In this document: positions 7,616 to 17,630 of the stretch, one piece after another
Layout: the number at the start of each line of letters is the position of its first letter
Numbering within the stretch: the first letter of the stretch is position 1
Assembly: GCA_946500295.1 (NCBI GenBank)
Contig: CAMMVF010000015.1
Coordinates: forward strand, 1-63,415
Reading direction: 5' to 3'
Length of the DNA: 63,415 nucleotides
Origin: an uncultured Clostridia bacterium
Lineage (GTDB): Bacteria; Bacillota; Clostridia; Oscillospirales; Acutalibacteraceae
Made by a program: the position numbers and the translations under genes
Notes under the pieces: model-generated
What the model was told of the DNA's origin: nothing
Databases searched by the model: none
Seen by the model: only the letters and a program-made list of their open reading frames with translations

Positions 7616-10600
7616 TTAAGCTCTTGTGTTCATGTAGAACGCTTCTATCTTCGCCTGCTCAGGGCTCATGCCCTTCTCCTCCATCATGCAGATAGCCTGC
7701 ATCATCTTTGCGTAGTCGTTGGGGAGAACCTTCTTAAACTTTGGCAGGTACTCGTCGAAGTTATCTAAAATCAACTGTCCCTTGGGCGAACCTGTGGCAT
7801 TGACGTGCTCCGAAATGATTGCCTTCAACTCTTCAACGTCGTATTTCTCGGTAACGCTGTTGATTGAAACCATTTCCTTGTTCATATTGCGGTAAAGGCT
7901 TGAATCCTCATCAAGCACATAGGCGATACCGCCGCTCATGCCTGCGGCGAAGTTTTTGCCGGTTTTACCAAGCACTACCACACGTCCGCCCGTCATATAC
8001 TCACAGCCGTGGTCGCCCACGCCCTCGACTACAGCGATAGCTCCGGAATTTCTTACGCAGAAGCGCTCGCCTGCAACGCCGCTGATGAACGCCTTGCCGC
8101 TGGTAGCGCCGTAAAGCGCTACGTTTCCGATAATGATATTTTCATCGCGCTTGAAGCTTGAGCCCTTCGGCGGGTAGACGATGAGCTTGCCGCCCGAAAG
8201 TCCCTTGCCGAAGTAGTCGTTGCTGTCGCCCACAAGCTCGAGCGTAAGTCCCTTCGGGATAAATGCGCCGAAGCTCTGGCCGCCTGCGCCGCTGCACTTG
8301 ACAACATAATAATCATCGTCAAGCACGTTGTCTCCGTAGCGCTTGGTGATTTCAGAGCCGAATATCGTACCTACCGAGCGGTCGATATTTGTAACGTCTA
8401 TCTCTATTGTCTTTTTTGTCTTGTTTTTGAGCGCTGCGGACATCTTCTTGAGTATGACTCTCTCATCTACTGTCTTTTCAAGCTCAAAGTCGTAAATGTC
8501 CTCGGGATTGAAGGTTCTCGGTTCGTCAGTGCCGATGTAGGGGTTGTTAAGGATACGGCTTAAATCAATCTTAGCCTCTCTCGAGCAGTCGTCAAAGTTC
8601 CTTACCCTCAGCAAATCGGAGCGACCCACAAGCTCGTCAACAGTGCGGATTCCGAGCTTCGCCATGTACTCCCTCAGCTCCTGAGCGATGAAGTGCATGA
8701 AGTTTACTATATACTCCGGCTTGCCCTTGAAGCGCTTTCTCAGCTCGGGGTTCTGGGTAGCTATACCCACCGGGCAGGTGTCGAGGTTACATACTCTCAT
8801 CATTACACAGCCCATGGTGACAAGCGGAGCGGTAGCAAAGCCGTACTCCTCAGCTCCGAGCAGGGCGGCTACCAGCACGTCTCTGCCCGTCATGAGCTTG
8901 CCGTCGGTTTCGATTACTACCTTTGAGCGCAGACCATTCATAATCAATGTCTGGTGAGTCTCGGCAAGACCGAGCTCCCACGGAAGTCCGGCGTTATATA
9001 TTGAGTTTCTCGGAGCCGCGCCCGTACCGCCGTCACAGCCGGAGATGAGCACTACCCCTGCTCCCGCCTTGGCAACGCCGGCGGCTACAGTGCCGACTCC
9101 TGCCTCTGAAACGAGCTTTACGGATATTCTGGCATCCTTGTTTGCATTTTTGAGGTCGTAGATGAGCTGAGCCAAATCCTCGATTGAATAGATATCGTGG
9201 TGAGGCGGCGGCGAGATAAGGCTTACGCCCGGGGTGGAGTGCCTTGTCTTGGCTACCCACGGATATACCTTCTTGCCCGGAAGATGTCCGCCCTCGCCGG
9301 GCTTTGCTCCCTGAGCCATTTTTATCTGAATTTCCTTTGCGCTTACGAGATATTCCGAGGTAACTCCGAATCGACCCGAGGCCACCTGCTTGATAGCCGA
9401 GCAGCGGTTGATACCGTCCTTGCCGATTTTAAGTCTTTCGGGGTCCTCTCCGCCCTCGCCCGAGTTCGACTTACCGCCGATTTGGTTCATGGCTATCGCC
9501 ATTGTCTCGTGAGCCTCCTGAGAGATTGAGCCGTAGGACATTGCTCCTGTCTTGAAACGGTGGCAGATGCTCTCGACGCTTTCAACCTCGTCAATCGGAA
9601 TTCCTCCGTCCTCGGGGAAGCTGAAGTCCATAAGGCTTCTGAGGTTCATGTGCCTGTCCTCGCGGGTGATTGCGGCTGTGTACTGCTTGAACAGCTCATA
9701 GTCTCCCCTCTTTGTAGCCTCCTGAAGCAGGTGGATAGTCTCGGGGTTGTAAAGGTGCTCCTCCTTGCCGCTGCGCAGCTTGTGGCTGCCCGAGCTTTCG
9801 ACCTCGAGCAAAACATCAAGCCCAAGCGGATCAAAGGCGGCGGCGTGCAGCCTTTCGCTGCGCTTGCTTATATCGTCAAGGGTAATTCCGCCCACTCTGC
9901 TTACTGTGTTTGTAAAGTAGCGGTCGATTACCTCCTGTGAAATTCCTATAGCCTCAAATATCTTTGAGCCGAGGTAAGATTGAATGGTTGAGATACCCAT
10001 TTTTGACGCAATCTTAACTATGCCGTGCAAAACGGAATCGTTGTAATCGTTGACTGCGGCATAATAGTCCTTGTCGAGCGCGCCTGTGTCAACCAAATCC
10101 CTTATAGTCTCCTGAGCGAGATAGGGGTTGACAGCGCAAGCACCGTAGCCCAGAAGCGTTGCGAAGTGGTGAACCTCGCAGGGCTCTGCGCTCTCCAAAA
10201 TCATGGATACCGAGGTTCTCTTTTTGGTGGATACCAAATGCTGCTGCAAAGCCGAAACGGCTAAGAGCGAGGGTATGGCTACATGGTACTCGTCCACGTC
10301 TCTGTCAGACAGTACGATGATATTGGCGCCCTCCTTGTATGCCTTGTCGGCAGCTATGAACAGATGCTCTATTGCCTTTGCAAGGCTGGTGCTCTTGTAG
10401 TAGGTTATCGGAATAACCGCCGTTTTAAGTCCCGGAACATTCATGTTCTTTATCTTGAGCATATCTGTATTAGTCAAAATCGGGTTGTTTATCTTGAGCA
10501 CGTGGCAGTTTTCGGGCTTTTCAACCAATATATTTCCGTTGCTGCCCAGGTGTACTCCCGTGTCGGTAACTATTTCCTCTCTGATTGAGTCAAACGGCGG

Positions 10601-12178
10601 GTTTGTTACCTGCGCAAAGAGCTGGCGGAAGTAATTGAACAGCGGGCCGTCAAATTTTGACAGCGGCGGAATCGGGCTGTCGGCGCCCATGGCGGCGATA
10701 GGCTCGCTGCCGTTTTTCGCCATCGGGAGTATGCTTGTTCTAATCTGCTCGTAGGTGTAGCCGAAGGCTTTTTGTAGCCTTACAAGATGCTCCTTGTCAA
10801 AGCGAATTACGTTTTTGTTCGGGATTTTTAAATCCTTTAAATATACTATATTCTGGTCAAGCCACTCGCCATAGGGCTGGCGGGTAGCATAGTAGTCCTT
10901 GAGGTCCTTGTCGTCAATCAGCTCGCCCTTAATGGTATCGACAAGCAACATTCTGCCGGGGCGAAGCCTTTCCTTGACAAGTACGTCCTCGGGCGGAATG
11001 TCAATACAGCCGACCTCGGACGAGAGAATGAGAAATCCGTCTTTAGTGATGTAGTAACGAGAGGGGCGCAGGCCGTTTCTATCGAGCACGGCGCCCATGA
11101 TATCTCCGTCAGAGAAGATAATCGAGGCAGGGCCGTCCCACGGCTCCATCATTGTGGCGTAATACTGGTAGAAATCCCTCTTTGCTCTCGAGATTGTCTT
11201 GTTGTTTTTCCACGGCTCGGGTATTGTTATCATAACAGCCAGCGGAAGCGGCATACCGCCCATCATCATAAACTCAAGCGCATTGTCAAGGCGAGCCGAG
11301 TCGGAGCCGTTGGGGTCAACGATTGGGAAAATCTTTTCCAAATCATCGTTGAGCTCGTCGCAGGAGGTGCTCTCCTCACGGGCGAGCATCCTGTCGGCGT
11401 TGCCGGTTATGGTGTTTATCTCGCCATTGTGAACGATTATGCGGTTGGGGTGAGCCTTCTGCCAGCTGGGGTTGGTGTTGGTGCTGAAGCGGCTGTGTAC
11501 TGTGGCAATGGCGGAGGTGTATTTTTCACTTTGCAAATCGTAAAAGAACTTTCTCAGCTCCTTTACGAGGAACATTCCCTTATATACTATGGTTCTGCTC
11601 GAGAGAGACACTACATAGGTGTCCTCGTTGCTCTGCTCGAACACACGTCTGGCGACATACAGCCTGCGGTCAAAGGGCAAGCCCTTTTCCACATTTACCG
11701 GGCGCTTTACAAAGCCCTGCATTATATAAGGCATACTGTCAAAAGCCTTCTGACCGATTACCGAGGGGTCGGTCGGAACCTCTCTCCAACCGAGGAACTC
11801 AAGTCCCTCCTTCTCGGTGATGATTTCAAACAGCTTCATAGCCTGACGTCTTTTGAGCTCGTTTTGAGGGAAGAAGAACATTCCCACGCCGTAGTCCCTC
11901 TCCAGACCTATATCAAAGCCGAGCTTTTTGGTGGCGTCTTTAAAGAAGTCGTGGCAAATTTGCAGCAATATTCCGACGCCGTCTCCGGTCTCTCCCTTTG
12001 CGTCCTTACCGGCACGATGTTCCAGCGTCTCGACTATGCTCAGAGCGTCGTCAACCACCCTGCGAGACTTGATACCCTTGATGTTTACTACGGAGCCGAT
12101 TCCGCAGTTGTCATGCTCAAAGCGAGGGTCGTATAGTCCCTGCTTTTCAAAAGGCTGCTGAACTTTGAAGTTGTCCAT
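7616..12178 (-). CDS. gltB: Glutamate synthase large (alpha) subunit
   Basis: A 1520-aa enzyme that makes glutamate from glutamine and 2-oxoglutarate in nitrogen assimilation. Family features in order: a short propeptide ending before Cys25 in HDNCGIG (the amidotransferase nucleophile), a class II glutaminase domain, the central domain, the FMN-binding synthase domain with PGEGGHLPG and the iron-sulfur cysteines CVMMRVCNLDTCPVG, and the C-terminal GXGXG beta-helix. The ATG at 12178 is preferred to the GTG nine bases upstream because AGGTG is better placed for it. Transcription starts from the strong promoter at 12319-12347, leaving a leader of about 130 bases with hairpin potential. Confidence 0.97.
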   Translation of the reverse strand: MDNFKVQQPFEKQGLYDPRFEHDNCGIGSVVNIKGIKSRRVVDDALSIVETLEHRAGKDAKGETGDGVGILLQICHDFFKDATKKLGFDIGLERDYGVGMFFFPQNELKRRQAMKLFEIITEKEGLEFLGWREVPTDPSVIGQKAFDSMPYIMQGFVKRPVNVEKGLPFDRRLYVARRVFEQSNEDTYVVSLSSRTIVYKGMFLVKELRKFFYDLQSEKYTSAIATVHSRFSTNTNPSWQKAHPNRIIVHNGEINTITGNADRMLAREESTSCDELNDDLEKIFPIVDPNGSDSARLDNALEFMMMGGMPLPLAVMITIPEPWKNNKTISRAKRDFYQYYATMMEPWDGPASIIFSDGDIMGAVLDRNGLRPSRYYITKDGFLILSSEVGCIDIPPEDVLVKERLRPGRMLLVDTIKGELIDDKDLKDYYATRQPYGEWLDQNIVYLKDLKIPNKNVIRFDKEHLVRLQKAFGYTYEQIRTSILPMAKNGSEPIAAMGADSPIPPLSKFDGPLFNYFRQLFAQVTNPPFDSIREEIVTDTGVHLGSNGNILVEKPENCHVLKINNPILTNTDMLKIKNMNVPGLKTAVIPITYYKSTSLAKAIEHLFIAADKAYKEGANIIVLSDRDVDEYHVAIPSLLAVSALQQHLVSTKKRTSVSMILESAEPCEVHHFATLLGYGACAVNPYLAQETIRDLVDTGALDKDYYAAVNDYNDSVLHGIVKIASKMGISTIQSYLGSKIFEAIGISQEVIDRYFTNTVSRVGGITLDDISKRSERLHAAAFDPLGLDVLLEVESSGSHKLRSGKEEHLYNPETIHLLQEATKRGDYELFKQYTAAITREDRHMNLRSLMDFSFPEDGGIPIDEVESVESICHRFKTGAMSYGSISQEAHETMAIAMNQIGGKSNSGEGGEDPERLKIGKDGINRCSAIKQVASGRFGVTSEYLVSAKEIQIKMAQGAKPGEGGHLPGKKVYPWVAKTRHSTPGVSLISPPPHHDIYSIEDLAQLIYDLKNANKDARISVKLVSEAGVGTVAAGVAKAGAGVVLISGCDGGTGAAPRNSIYNAGLPWELGLAETHQTLIMNGLRSKVVIETDGKLMTGRDVLVAALLGAEEYGFATAPLVTMGCVMMRVCNLDTCPVGIATQNPELRKRFKGKPEYIVNFMHFIAQELREYMAKLGIRTVDELVGRSDLLRVRNFDDCSREAKIDLSRILNNPYIGTDEPRTFNPEDIYDFELEKTVDERVILKKMSAALKNKTKKTIEIDVTNIDRSVGTIFGSEITKRYGDNVLDDDYYVVKCSGAGGQSFGAFIPKGLTLELVGDSNDYFGKGLSGGKLIVYPPKGSSFKRDENIIIGNVALYGATSGKAFISGVAGERFCVRNSGAIAVVEGVGDHGCEYMTGGRVVVLGKTGKNFAAGMSGGIAYVLDEDSSLYRNMNKEMVSINSVTEKYDVEELKAIISEHVNATGSPKGQLILDNFDEYLPKFKKVLPNDYAKMMQAICMMEEKGMSPEQAKIEAFYMNTRA

Positions 12179-12318
12179 CACAAGCACCTACCCTTAACTT
12201 TACTTTTAATTTCACTATCTGATTCACCCATCAAAAGCGCCCAAGTCAAAACCGAAGCCGTGCTCATAAATTTATGCAGGAGATGAGCGCAAAATTCCAA
12301 TGATAGATTACGAAGATA

Positions 12319-12347
12319 ACTGTATCATACACCCTTATCTTTGTCAA
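12319..12347 (-). promoter_or_regulatory. Promoter of gltBD
   Basis: On the minus strand TTGACA (12342-12347), 17 bases, then TACAGT (12319-12324). The leader between here and gltB contains GCTCAT...ATGAGC and further pairing potential, but I cannot match it to a known riboswitch. Confidence 0.8.
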
Positions 12348-12667
12348 GAACTTTTTGCAATAAATTTTTGTAAAGTTGCAGAAATGCCGGGGTAAAAATT
12401 TTTAAAATCCCAATTTTAGCTTATTTTTGCAGGAGCAACTTTTTATTCCTGCAAATCCTTGCTTTGCCGCCGAAGTAAAATTTTTTATCTCAAAGCTAAA
12501 TTTTCACCCCGATTTTTGCTGTGTTTTCCACCTTATTGAACCGATGTATTTAAAAAATATATACAAAGTCCACAACCGCCCCCGCATCAGGCGATAAAAA
12601 ACAAATCCTGTCACTTGCTTATTTCTATCCCTAAGCACAAGAAATTCTAACGATATAGTGAGAAGTC

Positions 12668-12696
12668 TTGAATTACTCATATAAATATGTTATTAT
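12668..12696 (+). promoter_or_regulatory. Probable promoter of the restriction-modification operon
   Basis: TTGAAT-N17-TATTAT, about 50 bases before the TTG start at 12749. The region 12420-12667 upstream is AT-rich and holds nothing else I can support. Confidence 0.6.
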
Positions 12697-12748
12697 TTGA
12701 TAAACCATTTTTGTGTTATGGCAGCTAAAAAATTGGAGGGAAAACAAA

Positions 12749-13975
12749 TTGCCTGTTTGTTATAACAATCTTTGGAAACTGCTTATTGATAAAAATATGA
12801 ACAAGACCGATTTGAAAGAAGCCGCCGGCATCAGTTTTAATGTAGTAGCTCGAATGAGCAAAAACGAAACCATTTCTTTTGAAAGCATTGAAAAAATTTG
12901 CTCCGCATTAAACTGTACTATAGGAGATATTATTGAAATCACCACTGATAAGCCCAACGCCAAATTAAAACGCTTTTGTACAATCGAGTTATTTGCAGGG
13001 GCCGGCGGGCTGGCTTTAGGTATTGAACAAGCCGGTTTTGAAACCTTAGGACTTATAGAACTTGATAAAGACGCTTCCGATACGCTTAAGTGCAACAGAC
13101 CTAATTGGAATGTAATAAACGATGATATAGCCAATATCTCCTGCTTGGATTTACAGGATTATTTTCAAATTAATAAAGGCGAGCTTGATTTGTTGTCCGG
13201 CGGCGCTCCATGTCAAAGCTTCTCCTATGCCGGGAAAAGACTGGGATTAGAAGACGCTAGGGGTACGCTTTTCTATCATTATGCTAAATTTTTGGAGCAG
13301 CTTCAACCTAAAATGTTTTTATTTGAAAATGTAAAAGGCCTACTTACTCACAATAAAGGAAAAACCTACCGAACCATAACAGATATCTTTGAGCACACAG
13401 GATATACAATTCAAAAAAAGGTTTTAAATGCCTGGGATTATGGCGTTGCGCAAAAGAGGGAACGCTTAATAACAATAGGTATTCGTAATGATTTGGCAGA
13501 CAAAACAGTTTTTGAATTTCCTTCACCTCATAAGTACAAGCCTGTATTAAGAGACATACTTCTCGACTGTCCAAAAAGTGAAGGAGCTCCATATTCTGAG
13601 TACAAGCAAAAAATATTTGAACTCGTACCCCCTGGCGGCTACTGGAGGGATATTCCCGAAGATATCGCCAAGGAATATATGAAAAGCTGTTGGTATATGG
13701 GCGGTGGCAGAACCGGGATCTTAAGACGATTAAGTCTTGACGAACCCTCGCTGACCGTACTTACCTCACCCAGTCAAAAGCAAACTGATCGTTGCCATCC
13801 GTTGGAGGCAAGACCATTCACGATAAGGGAAAACGCCAGATGTCAAAGCTTTCCTGATGATTGGCAGTTTTGCGGCAGTATTGGTTCACAATATAAACAG
13901 GTTGGAAACGCAGTACCTGTAAATCTTGCATATGATATAGCAACAAAAATTAAAGAAGCATTGGAGCGTTTGTAA
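12749..13975 (+). CDS. C5 cytosine DNA methyltransferase with N-terminal HTH domain (type II R-M)
   Basis: A 408-aa enzyme that methylates the partner nuclease's site. Residues 1-65 form an XRE-type helix-turn-helix (LLIDKNMNKTDLKEAAGIS... IEKICSALNC). Catalytic motifs follow: motif I FAGAGGLALG (82-91), motif IV GGAPCQSFSYAG with Cys155, motif VI FENVKGLLTH, motif VIII QKRERLITIGIR, a target recognition region, and motif X QVGNAVPVNLA. The start is TTG at 12749, because GGAGGG lies nine bases upstream and the HTH begins there. An HTH fused to a C5 methyltransferase is known from M.EcoRII- and M.SsoII-like enzymes that also repress their own operon, and that role is inferred here. AT-rich codon use sets it apart from gltB and ilvD, suggesting transfer. 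Confidence 0.92.
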   Translation: MPVCYNNLWKLLIDKNMNKTDLKEAAGISFNVVARMSKNETISFESIEKICSALNCTIGDIIEITTDKPNAKLKRFCTIELFAGAGGLALGIEQAGFETLGLIELDKDASDTLKCNRPNWNVINDDIANISCLDLQDYFQINKGELDLLSGGAPCQSFSYAGKRLGLEDARGTLFYHYAKFLEQLQPKMFLFENVKGLLTHNKGKTYRTITDIFEHTGYTIQKKVLNAWDYGVAQKRERLITIGIRNDLADKTVFEFPSPHKYKPVLRDILLDCPKSEGAPYSEYKQKIFELVPPGGYWRDIPEDIAKEYMKSCWYMGGGRTGILRRLSLDEPSLTVLTSPSQKQTDRCHPLEARPFTIRENARCQSFPDDWQFCGSIGSQYKQVGNAVPVNLAYDIATKIKEALERL

Positions 13976-14793
13976 TGTGGAGCTTACCATTTATAACCGA
14001 AGAGGAATTTACAAGCCATGTAAAAGCAACCATTGAAAAGTACGGTGAAAAGTTAGAATCATTTGATTTAAAACGATTCAATAAAAATATAGTCGATCCT
14101 ATTAAACTGATATTTGATAAGACCGTCTATCAGTCCTCGTGGGAAGAAATTATCAGCAACGAAATCTTTCGTCAAAGAGATAAAGCGAACAATAATGATA
14201 TAGGATATTTTCATCAGCGTATTTTTCAACATATTAAAAACTGCCGTGTTCCGGATAACGGTAAAGAAGGCGGCTGGGATATTATTTATCAAAACCCCGA
14301 AGGCATAGCAATACCCGATGCCGGAGTAGTTCATACAGTATATGTAGAAATGAAAAACAAGCATAATACCATGAATTCTGCTTCAGCCGGAAAAACCTTT
14401 ATAAAAATGCAAAATCAGCTGCTTAACGATGACGACTGCGCCTGCTTTCTGGTAGAGGTCATTGCTCAACGCTCCCAAAATATTAAATGGACTACAACAG
14501 TAGATAAGAAGAAGGTAGGTCATAAACTCATACGCCGAGTGAGCATAGATCAATTCTACTCATTAGTCACCGGAGAAGAAAATGCTTTCTTCAATATGTG
14601 TATGGCTCTGCCTGATGTTATAAAAAAGGTTGTTAGAGAGCTTGAAGGTACAATAGTCCCCCATGACACTGTTATTGATGAGCTTAAAAAAATCGCCGCA
14701 GAACTACAAATCAATTCGGAAGATTTAGCTATTATAATGTCAGTGTTTATGCTTGGTTTTAGCAACTACAAGGGCTTTTGCGCTTTGCGCTAA
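13975..14793 (+). CDS. Type II restriction endonuclease, Eco47II family (predicted GGNCC)
   Basis: A 272-aa nuclease that resembles the Eco47II/Sau96I family, known to cut GGNCC. The predicted PD-(D/E)XK core is GGWDIIYQ (Asp102) followed by VYVEMKNKHNTMNS with Glu125 and Lys127, and the length fits the family. Its ATG overlaps the methyltransferase stop by one base (TAATG), so translation of nuclease follows that of the methyltransferase. The specificity is inferred from family resemblance only. AT-rich like its partner. Confidence 0.8.
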   Translation: MWSLPFITEEEFTSHVKATIEKYGEKLESFDLKRFNKNIVDPIKLIFDKTVYQSSWEEIISNEIFRQRDKANNNDIGYFHQRIFQHIKNCRVPDNGKEGGWDIIYQNPEGIAIPDAGVVHTVYVEMKNKHNTMNSASAGKTFIKMQNQLLNDDDCACFLVEVIAQRSQNIKWTTTVDKKKVGHKLIRRVSIDQFYSLVTGEENAFFNMCMALPDVIKKVVRELEGTIVPHDTVIDELKKIAAELQINSEDLAIIMSVFMLGFSNYKGFCALR

Positions 14794-14868
14794 AGCTAAG
14801 ATATAATTAAAGTGTAAACGCCCCTATACATTCTGAGCATTACCTTGGCTGCACAATGCCACACTCAC

Positions 14869-14897
14869 TTGAAAATATATACCCTCTGTGATATAAT
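14869..14897 (+). promoter_or_regulatory. Promoter of ilvD
   Basis: TTGAAA (14869-14874), 17 bases, TATAAT (14892-14897). It leaves an untranslated leader of about 110 bases in which I see no T-box stem or terminator. Confidence 0.8.
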
Positions 14898-15014
14898 CAA
14901 AACTACTCTGAACGCAGTCAAATTGCCCGGTAAAACTCTACTTTGGCAAATATCGGCTGCACAGATACTACACATATAAAATTTATTACTAACGCTTTCA
15001 AAGGGGTGTATAAA

Positions 15015-16673
15015 TTGAAAAGTGATACAATAACAAAATCAGTAAACGCCGCTCCTCAAAGAGCCCTGCTCCACGCTCTGGGGCTTACCGACGAGGAGAT
15101 AGGCAAGCCGCTGGTCGGCATAGTCAGCTCTCAAAACGACGTAGTGCCCGGCCACATGAACATCGACAAGGTAGTCGAGGCTGTAAAGCAGGGCGTTTCT
15201 ATGGCGGGCGGAGTTCCGCTGGTGTTCCCTGCCATAGCGGTATGCGACGGAATCGCAATGGGACACGAGGGCATGAAGTACTCCCTCGTCACCCGTGAGC
15301 TAATCGCCGACTCAACCGAGGCTATGGCAAAGGCGCACGCCTTAGATGCTTTGGTAATGGTACCTAACTGCGACAAAAACGTACCCGGACTGCTTATGGC
15401 TGCCGCCAGAGTAAACGTGCCGACAGTATTTGTCAGCGGCGGCCCGATGCTCGCAGGAAGAGTTGACGGCAAAAAAATCAGCTATTCTACAGTATCAGAG
15501 GCGGTCAGCCGCTACAAGGTAGGCGAGATTGACTCGGAAAAGCTCGGCGAATATGAAAACAACGCCTGTCCGACCTGCGGCTCATGCTCGGGAATGTTCA
15601 CAGCCAACAGCATGAACTGCCTCACCGAGGTGCTCGGAATGGGACTTAGGGGCAACGGCACTATTCCGGCTGTATATTCTGAAAGAATCCGCCTTGCAAA
15701 GCACGCCGGCATGGCTGTAATGGAGCTTTACAAAAAGAATATCAGACCCAGAGACATAATGACCTACGAGGCGTTTGAAAACGCACTGACCGTGGACATG
15801 GCTTTAGGCTGCAGCACCAACAGTATGCTCCACCTCCCGGCTATCGCCCACGAATGTGGAATCGACTTAAACCTCGACATAGCAAACTCGATCTCCGCAA
15901 AAACCCCGAACCTGTGCCACCTTGCTCCCGCAGGCGATCACTTCATCGAGGAGCTCAACGAGGCTGGCGGAGTTTACGCAGTAATGCACGAGCTTAACAA
16001 GCTTAACCTGATTCACACCGAGCTTATGACCTGCACGGGAAAAACCGTAGGCGAAAATATAGACGGCTGTGAAATCAAGAACACCGAGATAATCAGAACC
16101 GTAGATAATCCTTACAGCGCAACGGGCGGAATCGCCGTACTCAGGGGCAATCTTGCTCCCGACGGCTGCGTGGTTAAGCGCTCGGCGGTAGCTCCCGAGA
16201 TGATGCACCACAGCGGCAAGGCGAGGGTGTTCGACTGCGAGGAGGACGCCTTAAACGCAATTTACGAGGGAAAAATCAACCCGGGCGAGGTAGTCATAAT
16301 CCGCTACGAGGGCCCCAAGGGCGGACCGGGAATGAGAGAGATGCTCAACCCGACCTCGGCTATCATGGGAAGCGGACTTGGCAACAGCGTAGCCTTGATA
16401 ACCGACGGGCGCTTCTCAGGAGCGACAAGGGGAGCGGCTATCGGCCATGTATCGCCTGAGGCGGCGGTTGGCGGCAACATCGCCTTAGTCAACGAGGGCG
16501 ACATAGTTGAGATAGACATACCTAAAAACACAATCAATGTACTCGTTTCGGACGAGGAGCTCGAGCGCAGAAGAGCTCAGTGGAGTCCGAGACCGCCGAG
16601 AATCACCACGGGCTATCTGTCGAGATACGCAAAGCTCGTAAGCTCCGGCTGCAAGGGCGCGGTGCTGGAGTGA
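15015..16673 (+). CDS. ilvD: Dihydroxy-acid dehydratase
   Basis: A 552-aa iron-sulfur enzyme that dehydrates 2,3-dihydroxy acids to 2-keto acids in valine, leucine and isoleucine synthesis (and the pantothenate precursor). Signature cysteines occur in [10 protein letters not shown] and [15 protein letters not shown], and the C-terminal half has the [11 protein letters not shown] and [11 protein letters not shown] segments. Length is exactly that of the family. The start is TTG at 15015, preceded by GGGGTG; an upstream in-frame extension would add 24 residues unlike the family. It stands alone, not with other ilv genes. Confidence 0.96.
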   Translation: MKSDTITKSVNAAPQRALLHALGLTDEEIGKPLVGIVSSQNDVVPGHMNIDKVVEAVKQGVSMAGGVPLVFPAIAVCDGIAMGHEGMKYSLVTRELIADSTEAMAKAHALDALVMVPNCDKNVPGLLMAAARVNVPTVFVSGGPMLAGRVDGKKISYSTVSEAVSRYKVGEIDSEKLGEYENNACPTCGSCSGMFTANSMNCLTEVLGMGLRGNGTIPAVYSERIRLAKHAGMAVMELYKKNIRPRDIMTYEAFENALTVDMALGCSTNSMLHLPAIAHECGIDLNLDIANSISAKTPNLCHLAPAGDHFIEELNEAGGVYAVMHELNKLNLIHTELMTCTGKTVGENIDGCEIKNTEIIRTVDNPYSATGGIAVLRGNLAPDGCVVKRSAVAPEMMHHSGKARVFDCEEDALNAIYEGKINPGEVVIIRYEGPKGGPGMREMLNPTSAIMGSGLGNSVALITDGRFSGATRGAAIGHVSPEAAVGGNIALVNEGDIVEIDIPKNTINVLVSDEELERRRAQWSPRPPRITTGYLSRYAKLVSSGCKGAVLE

Positions 16674-16676
16674 GGA

Positions 16677-17300
16677 AACGCGGGGCGTTGCAGTGATATA
16701 GCGGCAAAGCCTCTGTGATATCTGCGGCATAGCCGCAGGTGAAATATTCGCCACTGGCTAATGTGAAATCGCGCCGAGAGCACGGTTGCGGAAAGCCTAC
16801 GGCTTTGAAATTTAAAGTAGTTTGTGCGAGACTTAGGGCTGCGCCCCGAGTCTCGCACAATTTTATAACGAGCAAAGGTAATGGAAGGACAGAGAGTTTT
16901 TATTGGCACAAATTCAAACGACAGCAGTGCAGGAGTACGTAGGGCGGCAAATGCCGCTTTCATCCTGCGTGCGGCTATACAGCTATAATGTATTTTTGTG
17001 CCGGGTTTGAGTTTTGTTACTCGAACCCGGCGCAGTTTAGCTGAAGTCAAAAAACGATATTTGCCTTTAAGGGAATGGAACAGACTAAAATAGACAATAG
17101 TTAAAAGGATTACTCTGTAGAAAAAGGATACAGACTGCCAACGTGAAAAAAGCTGCGGAAGGATTGAAATATCGGAATGGCACAAATTTACACCAGAGCA
17201 GTGCAGAAGTACGTAGGACAAAAAGGATACAGACTGCCAACGTGAAAAAAGTCAAAAAAGGCGGCAAGCTATAGAATGGCACGGATTAATACAGAACCGG
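16677..17300 (-). repeat. Intergenic B/C repeat mosaic (reverse orientation)
   Basis: This gap of about 690 bases has no gene except the hairpin before 17370. It contains B-type mini-palindromes with GTGATAT or GTGAAAT spacers (16690-16800), the GTGCGAGAC... GTCTCGCAC hairpin (16825-16860), a GCCGGGTTxGAG... CTCGAACCCGGC hairpin (17000-17030) and several reverse C blocks (about 16905-16950, 17165-17220 and 17265-17310). Confidence 0.75.
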
Positions 17301-17323
17301 TAAAGTAGAGCGTAGCATAAAAT

Positions 17324-17369
17324 AAAACCTCCTGCATAAGCTTTAACAGGCTATGCAGGAGGTTTTTTT
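17324..17369 (+). promoter_or_regulatory. Terminator-like hairpin that sequesters the ribosome binding site of the BofA-like gene
   Basis: CCTCCTGCATA (17328-17338) pairs perfectly with TATGCAGGAGG (17352-17362). The flanking AAAA/TTTT extends the stem to 15 bp, and seven T follow directly. The AGGAGG of the next gene is the 3' arm, seven bases from its ATG at 17370. The structure could end upstream transcription and, in any transcript that reads through, block initiation. Confidence 0.75.
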
Positions 17370-17630
17370 ATGGAGCAATGGCTTGTATGGATAGTTTTGG
17401 GCGGTGGATTCTTGGTTTTTTTAATTATCGAGGCTTTTTCAAGAGAAAAAAAGCCCTTTCGCAAGGCTTTATTAACCATGCTCAGCGGACTAGCCGCCTT
17501 GGCGGTGGTAAATCTTTTAAGCCCCTACACCGGGGTAGGGCTGCCCGTGAGCATTTTAACGCTGTGCGGCTCCGCCGTGGGCGGAATCCCGGGAGTTACC
17601 TTGCTTCTTGTAATGAATATGATTTTATAA
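17370..17630 (+). CDS. BofA-like (pro-sigma-K processing inhibitor family) membrane protein
   Basis: An 86-aa protein with a TM helix at 5-21, a basic loop (SREKKPFRK), a second helix around 34-50, and a C-terminal hydrophobic region ending GGIPGVTLLLVMNMIL. That ending is typical of the BofA family. In Bacillus, BofA holds the SpoIVFB protease inactive at the forespore membrane; here only family membership is supported, and no sporulation genes are adjacent. The 3' end overlaps the convergent flavodoxin gene by 35 bases. Expression is probably controlled by the hairpin over its ribosome binding site. Confidence 0.75.
   Translation: MEQWLVWIVLGGGFLVFLIIEAFSREKKPFRKALLTMLSGLAALAVVNLLSPYTGVGLPVSILTLCGSAVGGIPGVTLLLVMNMIL

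Noticed and set aside
12713-12748. Longer start of the HTH methyltransferase at 12713
   Set aside because: The ribosome binding site GGAGGG lies inside it and the HTH family begins at the TTG at 12749.
14898-15014. T-box or leader peptide before ilvD
   Set aside because: No specifier loop, T-box sequence, branched-chain codon run or terminator can be found.
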